A stretch of DNA of 64,000 bases from NCBI RefSeq assembly GCF_921293095.1, contig NC_060251.1, positions 86,228,566 to 86,292,565 of the forward strand. Reading direction: 5' to 3'. The first letter of the stretch is position 1. Every line of letters begins with the position of its first letter. A program made the translations under genes and the position numbers. Source of the DNA: Ischnura elegans. Taxonomy: Eukaryota; Arthropoda; Insecta; Odonata; Coenagrionidae. The notes under the pieces are model-generated. The model searched no databases, was not told where the DNA came from, and saw only the letters and a program-made list of their open reading frames with translations. Positions 43,973-58,900 of this stretch are shown in pieces.

Positions 43973-46900
43973 CTGCTTGGAAAAAAGAGAAAGTGAATAA
44001 GGAAACACTCATGTTAAGAGTCCTTTCTTGAGAAAAAATGATACTGTGAAATGACAATTAAACAACCAAGATAAAAATATGTAGCCATAAAATTATTTTA
44101 AACTTTAGCACTACAAACACGAGCCTCTAAAAAATTCAACACATCGAAATTTTCAAGAAAATTTCACACTCAATTGGTGTCAATCACCACAGGTACAAAA
44201 GATATGATTCTCCAAACTAATACAGGGAACTTAGATTCCCGAAATCTTGACTGAAAAGACATTGTGTTATGTTTTATATCCTCAAAAACAAAGGTTAACA
44301 CATGAAAAGATTATGAATGGACGAATAATAAATACTCTAACTAGGTGAATTTTTTTGAAAATAAAACTGACGAGCAGTAAGATACGTAGAAATGTATAGA
44401 TGGCAATAAATAATTTTATCTAGTCTCCTTCAATGATCTAAGAATTATATTTCTTCATTCAGGCAATACAAAAAAATTAGTGATTAAATAGATACTCTCC
44501 TGAACATTGCACCATTACAAAAAAAATTAAAATAATTTTCATACCTGTCATTGAAACTGCAGACTTCCTCAATGAGGAAGGCACGTTCGGCCCTCGTGGC
44601 ATGAGTGACACATTTTTCAACAACATTAGAGGCAAATTTATGTTGCGATAGCTGTAAGACTTTACCACGAACGACAGCAATGATTTGTGACTTGTCTTCA
44701 GGTTTGCCCCGCTCTGAAAAGGTTTAAATAAATAAATAAAACATTGAAAGACATATACATATCAAATTGATGATTTAGATAAACGAAGAGTGGAGTTCTC
44801 ACAGCAAAATATGCCAATCAACTTGAACTAGGAAAAGTCATTTTATTTTTTCCAATATCGAATGAGAAAAGTAGGCAGTTATCACTTATCCAGCAGAGAC
44901 ATTATTTAAGAACATTATTTACAAACACCTTACATTGAGGTATACATACATAGGTGACTCGACACTGAAGAAGTTAATTGATAAGTATACATATATCATT
45001 CCGAAGTGGAGAAATGCAACAGATTCGCCAAGGGATGAATATGCAACAGGGAGCCAGACTATAACGTTTCTTACCTAGAACATGCTGGATGACATAGTTG
45101 CCAAATTGATCTTGGATAAGCTGCTCTGTGTTTTGATGCAGTTCTTCAAGGATGGGAGCAGTTTGTTCTGGCGTACAATGCTCCAAGATACGTTGGATCA
45201 CTCTGCATCCATATGGATGCGTTGATAGGGCAAATACCTAAAAATGGATAAATATAAGTGAATGACATCATTTTCACAACTAAGCTCAACATTCACATTC
45301 AAATCTGTGTATATGCATACATTGAAGATGATTTCCTACTTTCTGAACTTGGCAATAAAAAAAGTTGAATAATTATCACTAAGCATTGGATGTTGGGGAA
45401 AATTCAAACAAAAAATAATCATTGGCCACTGCAGTTTTAGAGGAGGGGAGTGAATGTGGAAGAGGGAAACTGGCTGAGTTTCTTTAAGATTTACTTCCCT
45501 GGTTACATATGTTCCAGGGTAGGGGGTTCATCTTTTGTGGTCCTTTCAAAAACGTACTAAGCAAGTTCTACTGAATTTTCATATGTGTGCAAAAACACAC
45601 TACAAAATATTAAAGATAAGATAAGATTTATTCATCCAAGAGACACATTACACAGTGGCTACTGGTATATGCATAGGATAAGTCAATATGCAAGAAATCT
45701 TACATAAATTACAAAAAGAAAGTATGTATTACAAATTTGGCACCAAGTATTCTTTAATGCTATAAAAACATTTATCAACCAGATATTCATGGACCATTTT
45801 TTTAAAAACAAGTATCCTCATTTCTTTTTTAATGTGTTCTGGTAGGTTTTCGTATAATTTCACACACATACACCTTGGACCATTGGATACCATAGACAAA
45901 TTATTTGGCTTAACATGTAGGTTGTTACATTGCCTTGAGCCATACATGTGTATTTTACTATTCAATTCAAATCTGCAACTATTTTGTTTCACTATGATAA
46001 ATATAAACACAAGGGGCGGATATTTAAGACAGTACATACCTGTCCCTGGAAGGCAGCTATGATAAATTGTAATGCATGGGGATCAACACATTCAATGCAT
46101 TTCTGGAGAACATGGTTCCCGTTCTGGTCCTTGACACATTTAAGCACATGCCCATCCAACTCTCTGACTATTTCCTGCTGGTGCTCGGCAGGAATCGACT
46201 CCAAGGCCTTCTGTATCACTCTACATCCATACATCTGCAAAGCTAGGGGTAATACGTGGCCTCGAACCTGGAAGGGAAAAAATATTATGGTAATTCAACT
46301 AATTTAACACACAACAAGGATTACCAGGAAGAGATTTCATACTTGCTTGCCCAATTTTTTTATGTTTACATGCAATTATACATATTCAATGAAGATAAGC
46401 TGTCATAACTTAGGAAAACATTAGTTTTCAATTAAGGAAAATGTTTTCTTTTAAGGCCACCTCTAGAAGGTTTGTATGAAAACTTAAATTGAAAGAAATA
46501 TTAATATGAATTATTATTGATATGAAATGCAAGTAAAAAATATTATGCTAAATACCCTAAGACTATACTCCATATGAAGCAAAAATTATAACTTACCTTT
46601 TGCGCAAGTGTTGTCTTTTGCTCTGGGGTTCCAAACTCAAAAAACTTTTGGATTACATAGTTGCCAAACACGTCTGTCATGAGATTATAGGCAGCTGACA
46701 AAATTTCAGAGAAGACCATTTGCTTCTCAGCAACTCCTGCCCTTTCTAATTTTTGTTGAATGAACCTTGAGCCATGCTGATCTTGTGAGAACTCGACCAC
46801 ATGATTTGCAAGGTCTCGAAGTTGAAGGCTAGGTAAACGGTTGTTCCTGTAAATAAATATATCATGCATTAAATATATGTATCACAACAGAGTAAAAATA

Positions 46901-49900
46901 TTTTTTGCTTTAAAAGAACATCAATTAATAATGCTAGACACTTGTCATTTTTAATGCAAACATGATGCATCAACAAAACATCAATTGAGAATGAATCGCA
47001 TTTAGCCCGTTGAAAAGGAGAGTTTAAAGAAGCTATGAAGATACATAATTTAAAATAGGAGTGATATCTGATCTACATATTTACCAAAAGAAGGAAACAG
47101 AAAGAATAAAAGGCTGAAAGAAAAATTCAAATAATATACTTGCTACTGAAAATTATGAGGCAATACTAAAAGCAAGACCATCATGAGATTATAATTTCTG
47201 CATGACTAAAACTGAATTATTATCATAATATATGATGCACTGATTCCATCGCATATGAAGTATTAAACTTCACCTTTCCAAGCAGAATAGCAAAACAGGG
47301 TTGTAAATAAAATATACGTTGCTTTCATAGCTTCATTTCAAATTTCCTTTCTTGTCTATGTCCATTCAGAGTAGCAGACTGAGATGGAAGCTACGACCAA
47401 ATTTTCTAGCAGGCCATTAATAAATGGGTGTACTTTGGCAGTAGTCCCTTTTCCATAAATACAATCAACCGTTCATCATGGTGCAGGGCACATTTATTAA
47501 TAGAGGCACTCAAAGCTCTCGACTCCATAAGAAAATTTTCTTGCTCTTTCATGAAAGATCATAACATGATTCATTCATACATTTGGCCTAAATTATTGAA
47601 AACCACCGCTGAAAGGTCATAGATTACCATAGGGCAACATTAAAATGGAAGTGATAGCAAAACATTATAGTCAATGCAATAATACTAATGGCCTCGTTTG
47701 TGATAAGGGAAATCAAAATCTATCAAAGCAGAAAATATCATTTCGTTTAACTCGAGTTGGAATCAAAATGAAGACTTGTCTCACCTGAAATCTTCCAATA
47801 GCCTACTCCTGCCAGGAGGTTTGTCAAGGCCAGTGGTCCCAGTGCCAGTGTTGGCACGGTTAAGTTTGGCAAACAGTGATGCCCCTGAACTGAACATGCC
47901 ATTGGGCGTGAGACCTCCCACACCGGTGACACCCGCTCCAGTCCCAACCACACCCGTGAGCGCTCCCCCAACGCCACCCATTCCGTTTCGGTATTTCGCC
48001 GCCTCGGCACCTGGCGCAGCCGATGACATGAGGCGACCGCCCCCACCGCTCACGACCGAGCCACCGGCACCTCCTGATGGAGAGGAACTTGAAGGAGAGG
48101 AGGAGGACATGAGGGCGCCGAGCTGAAGGCCCGACGCTGCGACGGCTGCCGCTGCAGCCGAGTGGGCTGCCACCAAACTTTGGACTCCGGGCTGCGGTGG
48201 AGGCGTGATGGAGCCGGACGCGAGACCCAACGGGCTGGGGGATGCAGTCACTGTGCCTGCAAATGCAAAGCAGAATAGCATCATGAGGTGAGGTACATGA
48301 AAAAACTTCAATTAAGTTTAAAATTACAGTCAACACTCCATTGATGTGAGCTAATGAACCTCCAATGAGTCACCAGTGACAAAAACATCACACCCAAAAA
48401 TACAATTAGAAGGCCTACAGCAACTGGTGGACTGTAAAGGTAGGTTTGCATGGAATGCATCACCTAAGACTCTTTCCAAATTGAACCTCACTCTTAGTTC
48501 AGCATAAGGCCACAATGAAACTTAGAAAGAGTGTTTATTTCCACATAAAAATATTTCCGAGCCAGTAAAGGGAGGAGGAGCTATGGCATAAAAAAATTGA
48601 AAACCGTTAGCTAGTCACCAGTGACTGATAGTTGACTCTTACTTCAAAATCTCTAAACCTAGAGTTAAATGACATCATATCTATTCATTTTCAATACTTC
48701 CACTTTACATAAAAATAGAAATATTCACAGAAAAGAATGGATCTCAAATCCTACCAGTACGATCTCACGTGAAATGGAGTTAACCTCAAAAAGAAGATAA
48801 CAAAAACAAAATTTGCATCAAATAAAACGTTAATTTTGGCTGAACTTTATTACAAATTATAACGCAACTTCATAATATACCTTAACACATCAATATCGTA
48901 GAGAAAAACATTATCCCACTGGGTTATAGAACTCCCACATGTAACTATTGTAAATCCTGAGAGGTTTCAAGGGCCATTAAGAGCTATATGAAATTTTTGT
49001 TAAGCAAAAAGAATTGCTGAGAAAGAAATCAAAAAATTATTCACTATAAACTTAACTGTATGAGGTACTATGAAATTGCTTACTAAATGGAAAAAAAATC
49101 GTCATGGGATGCCTTATTGCAATAAAGTATACTGATTGTGAATAATTTTTCACCATAATCAAACACAGAAAAAAATTGACACTTAAAAACAATACTAACC
49201 AAGTGCACCATAGCTTTGAGGCCATTTGGCACGACTGTATTCCAAGGATGGGGAAAAGGCAGATGTGCTCCTGTCGAAGGAATCCCGACGACCGCCAGAT
49301 GCTCCTCCACTGCCAAGGCCGAGCCCTGTGTCCAAGAGAGAACCGAGGCCATCAACAGACTGACTCTCAATTCGTGGTGGAGGGCATAGGACTGTGCAAA
49401 GGGATGAAAAATGAAACTAATGGTTTAGTATTTGTTATTGGGTATGCTACTCAAGAGTCAACCTACGAAGGCGATGCCTGAAGATGAGAAAAAAACAACT
49501 ATTTACATAAAAAAAATACATGCAAATGACTTAACAACCACACCAATGATAAACCAATCACCTCCTTTTAAAGTGCAATCATGCTCCTTTCTACCTTGGT
49601 TGAAAATGCTTTTTGAATGGTTGAACAGAGACCACAAACCACAGCAAGCCATAATTTGCTTTTATTAGCATTACAACAAAATTGAAATGCTTTTAATGGT
49701 AGAAATGGAAACCTACTTCAGAAAAAACTTTGGGCTTCTGTATGAGGGATTAATTCTGAAGGCAAGGTGTTTTTCTCAAAGGAGTAACTAGAAACTGGCA
49801 CTGAGAGTTAATAATTATTCAGAACCACTTGAAAGGACGTAAATTTCTCCAATGGACCACAGAGATGTTATGAACTGAGGGACGGTACATGATTTTGAAA

Positions 49901-52900
49901 TATTAAAATCAAACAATTGCCAGTGAACACTTTACAAGAAAAATAATGTGGATTGCATGGATAGACAAAAAATTGCAAAAATACAGAGCAAGAGGTGAAT
50001 AAAAGGGATAAATGATGCTGACACACAGTAATAACTGAATTAAGAAGGTGATTCATTTAAAATTTACGTAGTTATATTAGCTAAATACATTACCTAAAAT
50101 AAATGAAAACTCTGCAAAAAGCATGAACAATCAAAACAATAGCATGACAAAAATAAATACCCTTTCAGGACATGCACATCAAACCATCCACCTATTTTAA
50201 CAAATGGCTAAAATATTAAAACACCAATACATTTGACAATGTTGGCATACGAAGGTATCAACTACAAATATCATATGGTTAATAGAGAGTGATTTATGAA
50301 AATGTTATTAATCATGAAAGGTATAGGCAAAGCAAAGCTGTGGTATACTAGGGAATGAATTTAGAAAGGAAAGGAAAAAAATCATAAGATCAATGGAACC
50401 TGAAATTTAAAAATGAGAAAATCATTTCATCCACTCCCTAAATGATGATCTACCTTCATCAGATGTTAAAACAAAAATAAAGTTTAGCTTTCAATTTAAC
50501 TAATAAAGCATTTTCATTTTTCTGAATACCTAATCTCTCGATGTGACCCAGCTATAACACCTTTACCCACTCCAGAGCACTCCTGGTTGGAGAATATATC
50601 ACCTTACAAGATAAGTATATTACGTGACTTATAATGTCTAACCATCAAAAATACCAATGGAGTAATTTAAAATCGAATTCATTAAAGAAATATGTTTTTT
50701 CATCACATTTGTCTATTCCAGAGTCGAAAAACCTACGTGAAGATAGTTTCATTTTAATGGATAAATTCTAAAGTTACTCCAAGGAATGTACATAGCATCC
50801 TTAATAAGTACAAAGTGATTTTTTCACTTCTTAGTGAATCTTCACTTATAACTTCCCAATAATTGAATTTTGCAATAATGACCATTATTTAAACCCATTT
50901 TTAAAAACTAATTATCTATGTACCACTTAGTGGACAACATGAGGTGAAATACAAATAATAGCTTTATTTTTTTGAAAGCAAGATAAAAAATGGAGTGCAC
51001 AATAATAATTCTTCATAACCAATTTGAAGTTCTTATTTTCATGCAAATTGATTGAAAAGGAAATGAAATCTCACAAAATACAGATTCCATTTCTGTTAGA
51101 ACATGATTTTCCACAGAGGGCTAGAATAAATTTCCAAATTTTCAAATAAAAACTCCAAAAAAGTAGCAAGACCTGATGTATAACCCTGAAAATAATACAT
51201 CCCAATGCATTTACAATTCAGTTTAGGAAAGAGTAAAAATAAAGAGCATCGGATCTTCAAAAAGAATGGATAATCTGGATTTTTAAAGATGGTCTTGAGG
51301 ATGGAATTTTTATCTGAATAAAGCTTTGAAAGACACTGAACTTTTGCAAAAGCAATCTGAATTAGGTAGAGTCCATTAATTACTATTTTAAATTTATAAT
51401 TTCCAGATTTAGAAAACACAAAACTTGAGTCCTATCATTTCTTGATTTGAAACATAAATAATATTTTAATTCAACAAATTCCAACCCAATTCCACAAATG
51501 CTACTCATAAGATTTATGAAAATTTTGTGCACTTGGCCATTGCCAAAATTGCATTTTATTAAAATATTAAAAGAATTAATTCTGGAAATTAATACTCATA
51601 ATTATAAAACTTTTGGACCAATAATGCTTCTTTTCAAACAATTACCAAAGAACTTAAGGCTCTATTCAGCATAGATTATAACATTTTGTACTCCTGATGA
51701 AACTTTTAAGGAGTACAGGTCACTGCGACTACTGATAAAAGTAAATTTACAACCTGATTCATAACTTATGATCAATCATCATTAAAAGATGAGCAACAGA
51801 AAAATTTATCAAGAACATGTTACCATTCAGATTCCTTGAGCAGTATTGAAGAAAATTCTCAGCTATAACAAAACTACTAATTGAAGGACTACCATGACAT
51901 TCATATTTAAGGAGTAACAAATAATGAACTTCAGATTACAGAGGGTTTGAAAATGCATAAGAAACTATGTAAAACTCTAACTAAGATTTCATGGAATAAC
52001 CTTGAGGGAGTTTTTTTAAGATGAAATTATTTCTGATTAAAAATTGATTAATTCAGGAAAATCAAGAAACGGTAAGATGAACAGAATCAAATAAATTTAT
52101 AAATTTTCTTAGATGGCTATTAAAAAGTCAGCACTTCCCTGCAATATTTCAATTTTTCTAATATGCTGTGCTCAGGTACCCTAATGGAAACCATATTGAG
52201 GTGATATAAAATAAAATATATAAGTGATTGAAAATCTATCCACTCAGACATGAGGCAAGGAAGACTTTGGAAGGGAAATGTTAAACACTGCAACAATGTA
52301 AGGACTTCCGTCATCATTATAGATCAGTCGCCCTTAACACAAAATATGACTTTTCCACACCTTTTCACATTCAAATGTTCTACTTTGCTCACTTGATTAA
52401 GCAATCATTGATGGAATAATTTCAAGCAAAAAAATAAAATTGATTCAGAATATTCATATCAGAGGACCTGTCACTCCCCCATGATGGGTCTCTATTGGTG
52501 TTACTTCTTGAAAACCAAGTCTTGAAATTTTTAGAGCATATAAAATATACCATTTTTCAACAATAGTCCACACACCTCAAATTTCAAAAATTTTGCCTCG
52601 GTATCTCCTCAGGTGTAAAACTTTATATTTAGTCACGTGCAAATGTTGAAAAAGGTCGAATATGTACTATTTATGTAAAATGTATGTTTCCAAGATGAAA
52701 GCATAACTTCGCAATACATAATAAGTCGCTATATCAAAAGAAAGACAGCAAATAACTGGCTGTCAGGGAGTGATGTATACCCTAAAGGAATTCTACCATG
52801 AAAACCATATTAAAGCAGCAACAAATAATGAACTTCAGATTAGGGAAGATGTGAAAATGTATAAGAAACTACGTAAAACTCGGACTATGATTTCATGGAA

Positions 52901-55900
52901 TAACCTTGAGGGCTTTTCACCAGATGGAATGGGAGAACTTTTGTGATTATCACTCGAAATATAAGCATCAGTAGCACAGGTAGCATTATCAACTAACAGC
53001 AATACATGCACCAGCCTTTTAACATTAATGGGTGGTTCAAGAAATAAAAAAAACATTCCAATTACACTGCATACAAAAAATTGTTAGAGGTGCTTAATGA
53101 CAAAGAATAATGCAGGAGAATTTTACGCCATCTGAAAACACATACAAGCAAGAGGAGTGCTGACTTTCTAATGCTCACTACAGTACATCTACAGTCCTTA
53201 TACAATGAAAATAATTAAGATTTGCACAGCCTTTTGTGCTAAGCGTGCCAGCCACAGAGACACAGGGCGCCTCGGCATTCATAGTCTGTACCTGAGCCGA
53301 GTGATCCCAGGGCTGGGGACCCAATCGTCCCGAGACTGCTGTTCCCGTACCCCAGGCTGCTCGTCGTCGACTGCTGGTGCTGTTGCGATTGCTGCTGGGC
53401 CTGCAGGGCGCTCACCACGCTCCCTGCGCCCACCCCTCCTCCTGCGCCACCTGCTGCACCCCCGCCTCCACCACCTCCTCCACCCCCTCCCCCTCCACCG
53501 ACCCCCAGAGAGCTGAACCCGCCCCCACCCCCAATGCTTGAAGACTGGAGGCCTGTGGTAGTAGTACGAGTGATGGAGATGCAGAGATGACAACAGAGAT
53601 AAAGAGAAAGGGAGAAAAGGGATGAGGAGGAATGCGGAGAGAGGACGAGATAGTCGGAAAGGAAGAGTCAGTGAAAACAAAATAAAACGTTGGAAAAGGG
53701 CAGGTAGGGGGACAGAGTGGGGGTTGAGAGACAGGGTTGGGAATGGAGAGAAGTGAGGAGAAATGGGGGCAGGTAGTAGTATGAGCGATGGAGATGCGGA
53801 GACAAAGACAGAGATAAAGATAGAAAAGGAGATCAGGAATGGAGAGAAAGGATGAGGATGGTTGGACAGGAAGAGTGAGAAAATTTAACATAATGTTGGA
53901 TATGATAGTTGGGAAAAAAGTAACGAGGAATGCAGGAAGGTAGTTATGTGAGCAATGGAGATGAAGAAAGAGAGAAATGGGTTATACACGAATAGTTGGG
54001 AAGAGAGAGTGAGAAAATAAGTGGTTGGGTATAGAAAGGTTTAAGAAGGATATTTAAGATATAGGGGTATTCGTTGGTAGTAAACCACATAGTCAGTATG
54101 ACGGTGAAGAATGATATTTGCCAAAGCGCAGAATAATGAGGTTTGAGAAAATAGGTTGAAGCATTTACATAAAGCACAAATCAATGCAAGAACGAATGAT
54201 TTAAACAGGGATGAGAATCATCATGACATGATATTTTATCCCAAGAAAAAATAGGATTTTTTTCAGGGTTGTAAAGAAGGATTCATGGATAATGATAGAA
54301 AGGAAGTTTGAGAGGTGATGGAAATTATAAAAAGGTAGTAAAAAAAATGAAAAATAAAAAAAGGCATGGAGATAGTGATGGGGGAGCAGGTAGGTACAGG
54401 TCATGAGTGGGCAGGAAAGAGAAAGAAGAGAAAGTAGAATTACACCACCGGTATAAAAAAGTCACCAGAAAATACAAAAGTGAACAAAGCAGGCAAAAAG
54501 AGCATTCCATCGTCAATGAGCCACGCAGCCACACTTCCCACATCCACACAACACCAGTTACAGCTCAGCACCACTTCAGGTGAATAGACCATGAATCAAA
54601 TGATTTTTTTATCATGCCAATGTTTTACTAAGGGTTTAAGGACTCTTTTGTTAATATGATACCAAAGCCAGGAGGTTTTTATATGAGGAAGTCTCATTTT
54701 TTCATAGGCGATCTCTTTTATTACTGTTAATGCAACCTAAGGGTACATATCTTCCAATTGAACCACAGGTGTAATTGTTTTGAAACTTTCACTTTACTGT
54801 ACAAACACACCTATTATAGCTATGTCCTCTTCATATATTAACATCTTTAAACCACATTAATGCACTTTCCCACAGTCATTTAATGCTTACGCAACACAGC
54901 ATGCAATTTACAGCCATCGAGGCAACAAACAGGATGACAGAGAGATGATCACATGGTAAAATGCTGTCGCAACATACTTACTCTCAGCATTTGAATATAA
55001 TTACAATAAAACATTGAAAGTTAAGAAAACGTTCACGTACCGATAGTTCCGCCATTGGCAGAGGCAGATGAAGAGTAAAGAGAGGCTTGCTGGTTTCCAC
55101 TGTACAATGAGGCAGGGGGAGTTTGTATTTGCTGAGGTTGATTACTCAGTAATCGCATATTATTTCCTAAAAAAAGGAGAAATTTTCAATGAGCAAGAAT
55201 TATTCAGAAATACATCTGCAAGCATGAAAAATACAAGGCTCATTTTGATGATGCAAACAAAAAGATCAAACAAGCTTCTGAAATAAAATCATGAAGTGGA
55301 AGACTTAAATCTGTCATTATAATTTACCTGTGGTTAGAATTTTTACAGGCATTTGTAAATATCATAGTGATTTGATTTGCAAAGGAGGAATAACTGAATA
55401 AACTAACAGAAAACAATGATCAAAGTGAGAATGTTAGCGTGTCAGTTAAGAATAGCTATTACAATCACAAATCCACATTTCAAAATGTCTGTGTGGATCA
55501 CTAATTTAGGTTGCAGGTTATTCATGACTCACATCATGGGAAGGTCTAGGCTACGATTCACATGCACGACATTTTGCATTGTAGGCACAATTAATTAAAA
55601 TTGTTTTAATCTTCCAAAAATATGGAATTTATCTTAGTCTAACAGTATGAGAAAATCTCAAGCAAGATCCCAAATATAGTGAATATGTATCATGACATGA
55701 AACCAACAAAAATTTTTTTGGACGAAGGCAGTTGGTATTACAATTCCAAGAAAAGTAATGCAAAATGATATTCAAACACGTATGATAGACCAAAAAATAA
55801 TCTGATTCTTACCTGGTGTACCAGGATTAACAATAACTGGAGCAGGGGATACAAGGCGCATAGGTGTGCCACTGCTAATACCTCGTACATTGCCCATAAC

Positions 55901-58900
55901 AATAGGGCCATTTTGGTCATAGTAGGTCGGGATCACCTGATACTGTCCCTGAACCTAGAAAGATAACATGATTGGCTTAGTTGAGAAAAATCCACCATTT
56001 TAATTACAATATTATCTTTATTCATCCACATCACTGATATTTCAACTAGAAAACAATGAAAATGGACAATAATACAAAAAGATGACAAATGAAATGGCAT
56101 ATAACAGTCCACAAGATTATCATTCCATAGTATTGATATTCCATAATATCACTCCATAATCATCAATCGTACATTCTGGGGTGTTTTTTTTAACCATATC
56201 TCCATTACACTTTTAAAATTCATGAAGATGTAAATTATCAAATGTACATTAATCATTAATGCTAAGTTTATTTTTTTTGGATCTAAGAAAGTGAATCGAT
56301 GACCAGATTGTGTGCAAATGAAGATTAATTATATTATTTGAACCAATATTAGGCAGTATGGCAAAAAAGGCCGGATATTACTAAAATGAGAGGGATTATT
56401 GAAGGTCAGCAATGCTCCACCATTTGGAACAGTGAGTACAAATATTCAGACATTTTATTCACATTATTTGTCAAAAAATATTGTTAGAAGGATAAAAAAT
56501 CCATCCCATGACAAATAATTTAAAAATTAACATGGTTGGTCCAATAAATAAATTTTATTCCTTCCATTAATATGCAAACTGCAAACTTCAGAGAAATTTT
56601 TATACAAAGAGTTTTAACAAATATTTATCCTCAAATAGACATCATACTTATCTGCATTTAGATCATTTGACTAAAAGACAAAAACTTGAAGTAGCATAGC
56701 AGCCTTCACAACTACTTCTTCACATGGGCTTAACTTTTTGTAACATGATGTTATTTGGGAGCTGACACCTTTATAAGGTCAAAGTTCTCTTAGTTTCGAA
56801 TAATATCAAGAAAGAATGCAAAATTGATAATCTTGACACACAAAAGAATGACCAACCTGGTTGAGGTTTCCTGTGCCACTGTTAATCTCAGAGGCTGAAG
56901 ATGGGGTGAGAGGCCTTCCTCCACGCTGTTGTGCCGACGCAGCCGCAGCAATAGCCGCCGCTGCCGCCCCCTGCTGAATGATATTTGCGGGATACACACT
57001 CCATGGTGCGACTCCATAGTACTGAGGAACTACTGCTGGCGGTCCTGCGAGGAAATACATAAAATGTTAGCAAATGGATGGCATTATGGAACTCATCAAT
57101 AATTTGTCAATCAGTCATAATTCAACCCCGTATGAGTTTCATTAGCTTACAATGAGGATGAAAAAAATATAATTCCACATAAAATTTAAGGCTATTCTAA
57201 ACTAAGATATAGAGATGTGATAAAAAATTATAAATTACACACCTAACATTAAATTATCTATCGAAATGATTATTCATGGACATGTTCATTTAATCCACCC
57301 AGATATTGAATTAAAAAAGTAATTTTTGCTACAGGAATTTTAAAAAATTACAAAAAGTAGTTAATAAAAGTATTATCAACATAAAAATTATCTATCAGTG
57401 CTATGCAAAAATAGTCTTGGCTTCAAATTTATTAACACGCATTCTTAAAAAGTAATTTTTTTAACATATGGCATCCTATGACTGCAATATCCAGATAAAA
57501 TAACCAAAATTTAGGCGTTGGGTAAGTGTACATTAATAACGATAAAAAGGAAAACTAATTGCTAAAACAAACAGGAATTTTCAGCTGTACTTTAACTAGG
57601 TACCAAACTCAGCCTTATCTAAGATCTATACCCTACAGTACAACTGGTTTTATAACCATTAAATATTTCTGATGATACAGCCAAACACAAGAAAAAAGAT
57701 AGATAATGACTCACCTAAATATTCAGCAAGTGCTCATGCTGAAATTTTATTGGTAAGTTTTTTTTTGCATGAAATGCAGGAGACTATTTTCATGAGATTT
57801 GTTATAAAATTGGTTGAGACTTTGAAAAAAGTTTATTCTTATGGCTGCTAATTTTTATTTTCTGATGGAATTATGCACTCTGATTTCTTCCATGTAATTG
57901 AAAAAATATTCTCCACGCGTCACACATGAAGTAACATTACATAAAATGATTTTGGGGGGCTAATAATGAGATGTGGAATGAAACTATGACTGCATTCTGC
58001 CCAAACCATTACTAATAAAAATGAAATAAAAAAATTCAGGGAGTTAGGGAGACTTCAAGATGAAAAAATGGCTTCAATATTTGAAATGCTAGTTAACACT
58101 GATTCATTGAAAAATGAAAAAATATCATTTGGCATATAAGTTAGCACTTCATGTAATATACAACAGCATGATTCTAGCACAAGATGGATTGCACAAAAAC
58201 TGAATGCAGAAGAAAGACTTAACATGAATAAAAACAACTAATACTGAAGAATGTATAAAAATGTACACTAGGCTAAAATAACAATGCTAGAACTAAATTT
58301 ACCTTGTTTTAAAAGATATATACACATGAGTAATTTCAGTATGGTGGAACTAGCAAATTTATTTCTGATATATTTCTAAAATAACTATCAATGTAACCCT
58401 CAATACAATAAAATTAATATAAATCATAATTTTACCATCCGCAAATGTGAAATATGTGTGTAAGAAAGCCTAGTCAATGAAGTTCATTATCATCAATTAA
58501 TGACTACATTTTGAGAACAAGAACAAAACATAAAATCATACATAAATTATAAATAAATAATTCATTTTTCACGAAGGATTTTAAGGATACCATGATAAAA
58601 CATTCCCACAAAGCCAGTAGGCATAAACTTTAGAGATGGAAGACAGAGACAACATCATTGAATAGGTCTACTTGTATGGTCACCTATTAAAATTATTTAT
58701 GCGAGCAGAATGACCGATTATAATCCAAAAAGGGAATTAATTCTTTGATTGCCCTTGCTCCACACTCAACTGAGAGTAAAGAAAGGATACTGCCCTCTTT
58801 CCACACTAAAAATAGTAAAATTGTTCTTCGATGCTGAAAATCATACTCTATTTCCCATCAAACGAGGGATTTTTGTATTACACTAACTCAGTATTTCTGC

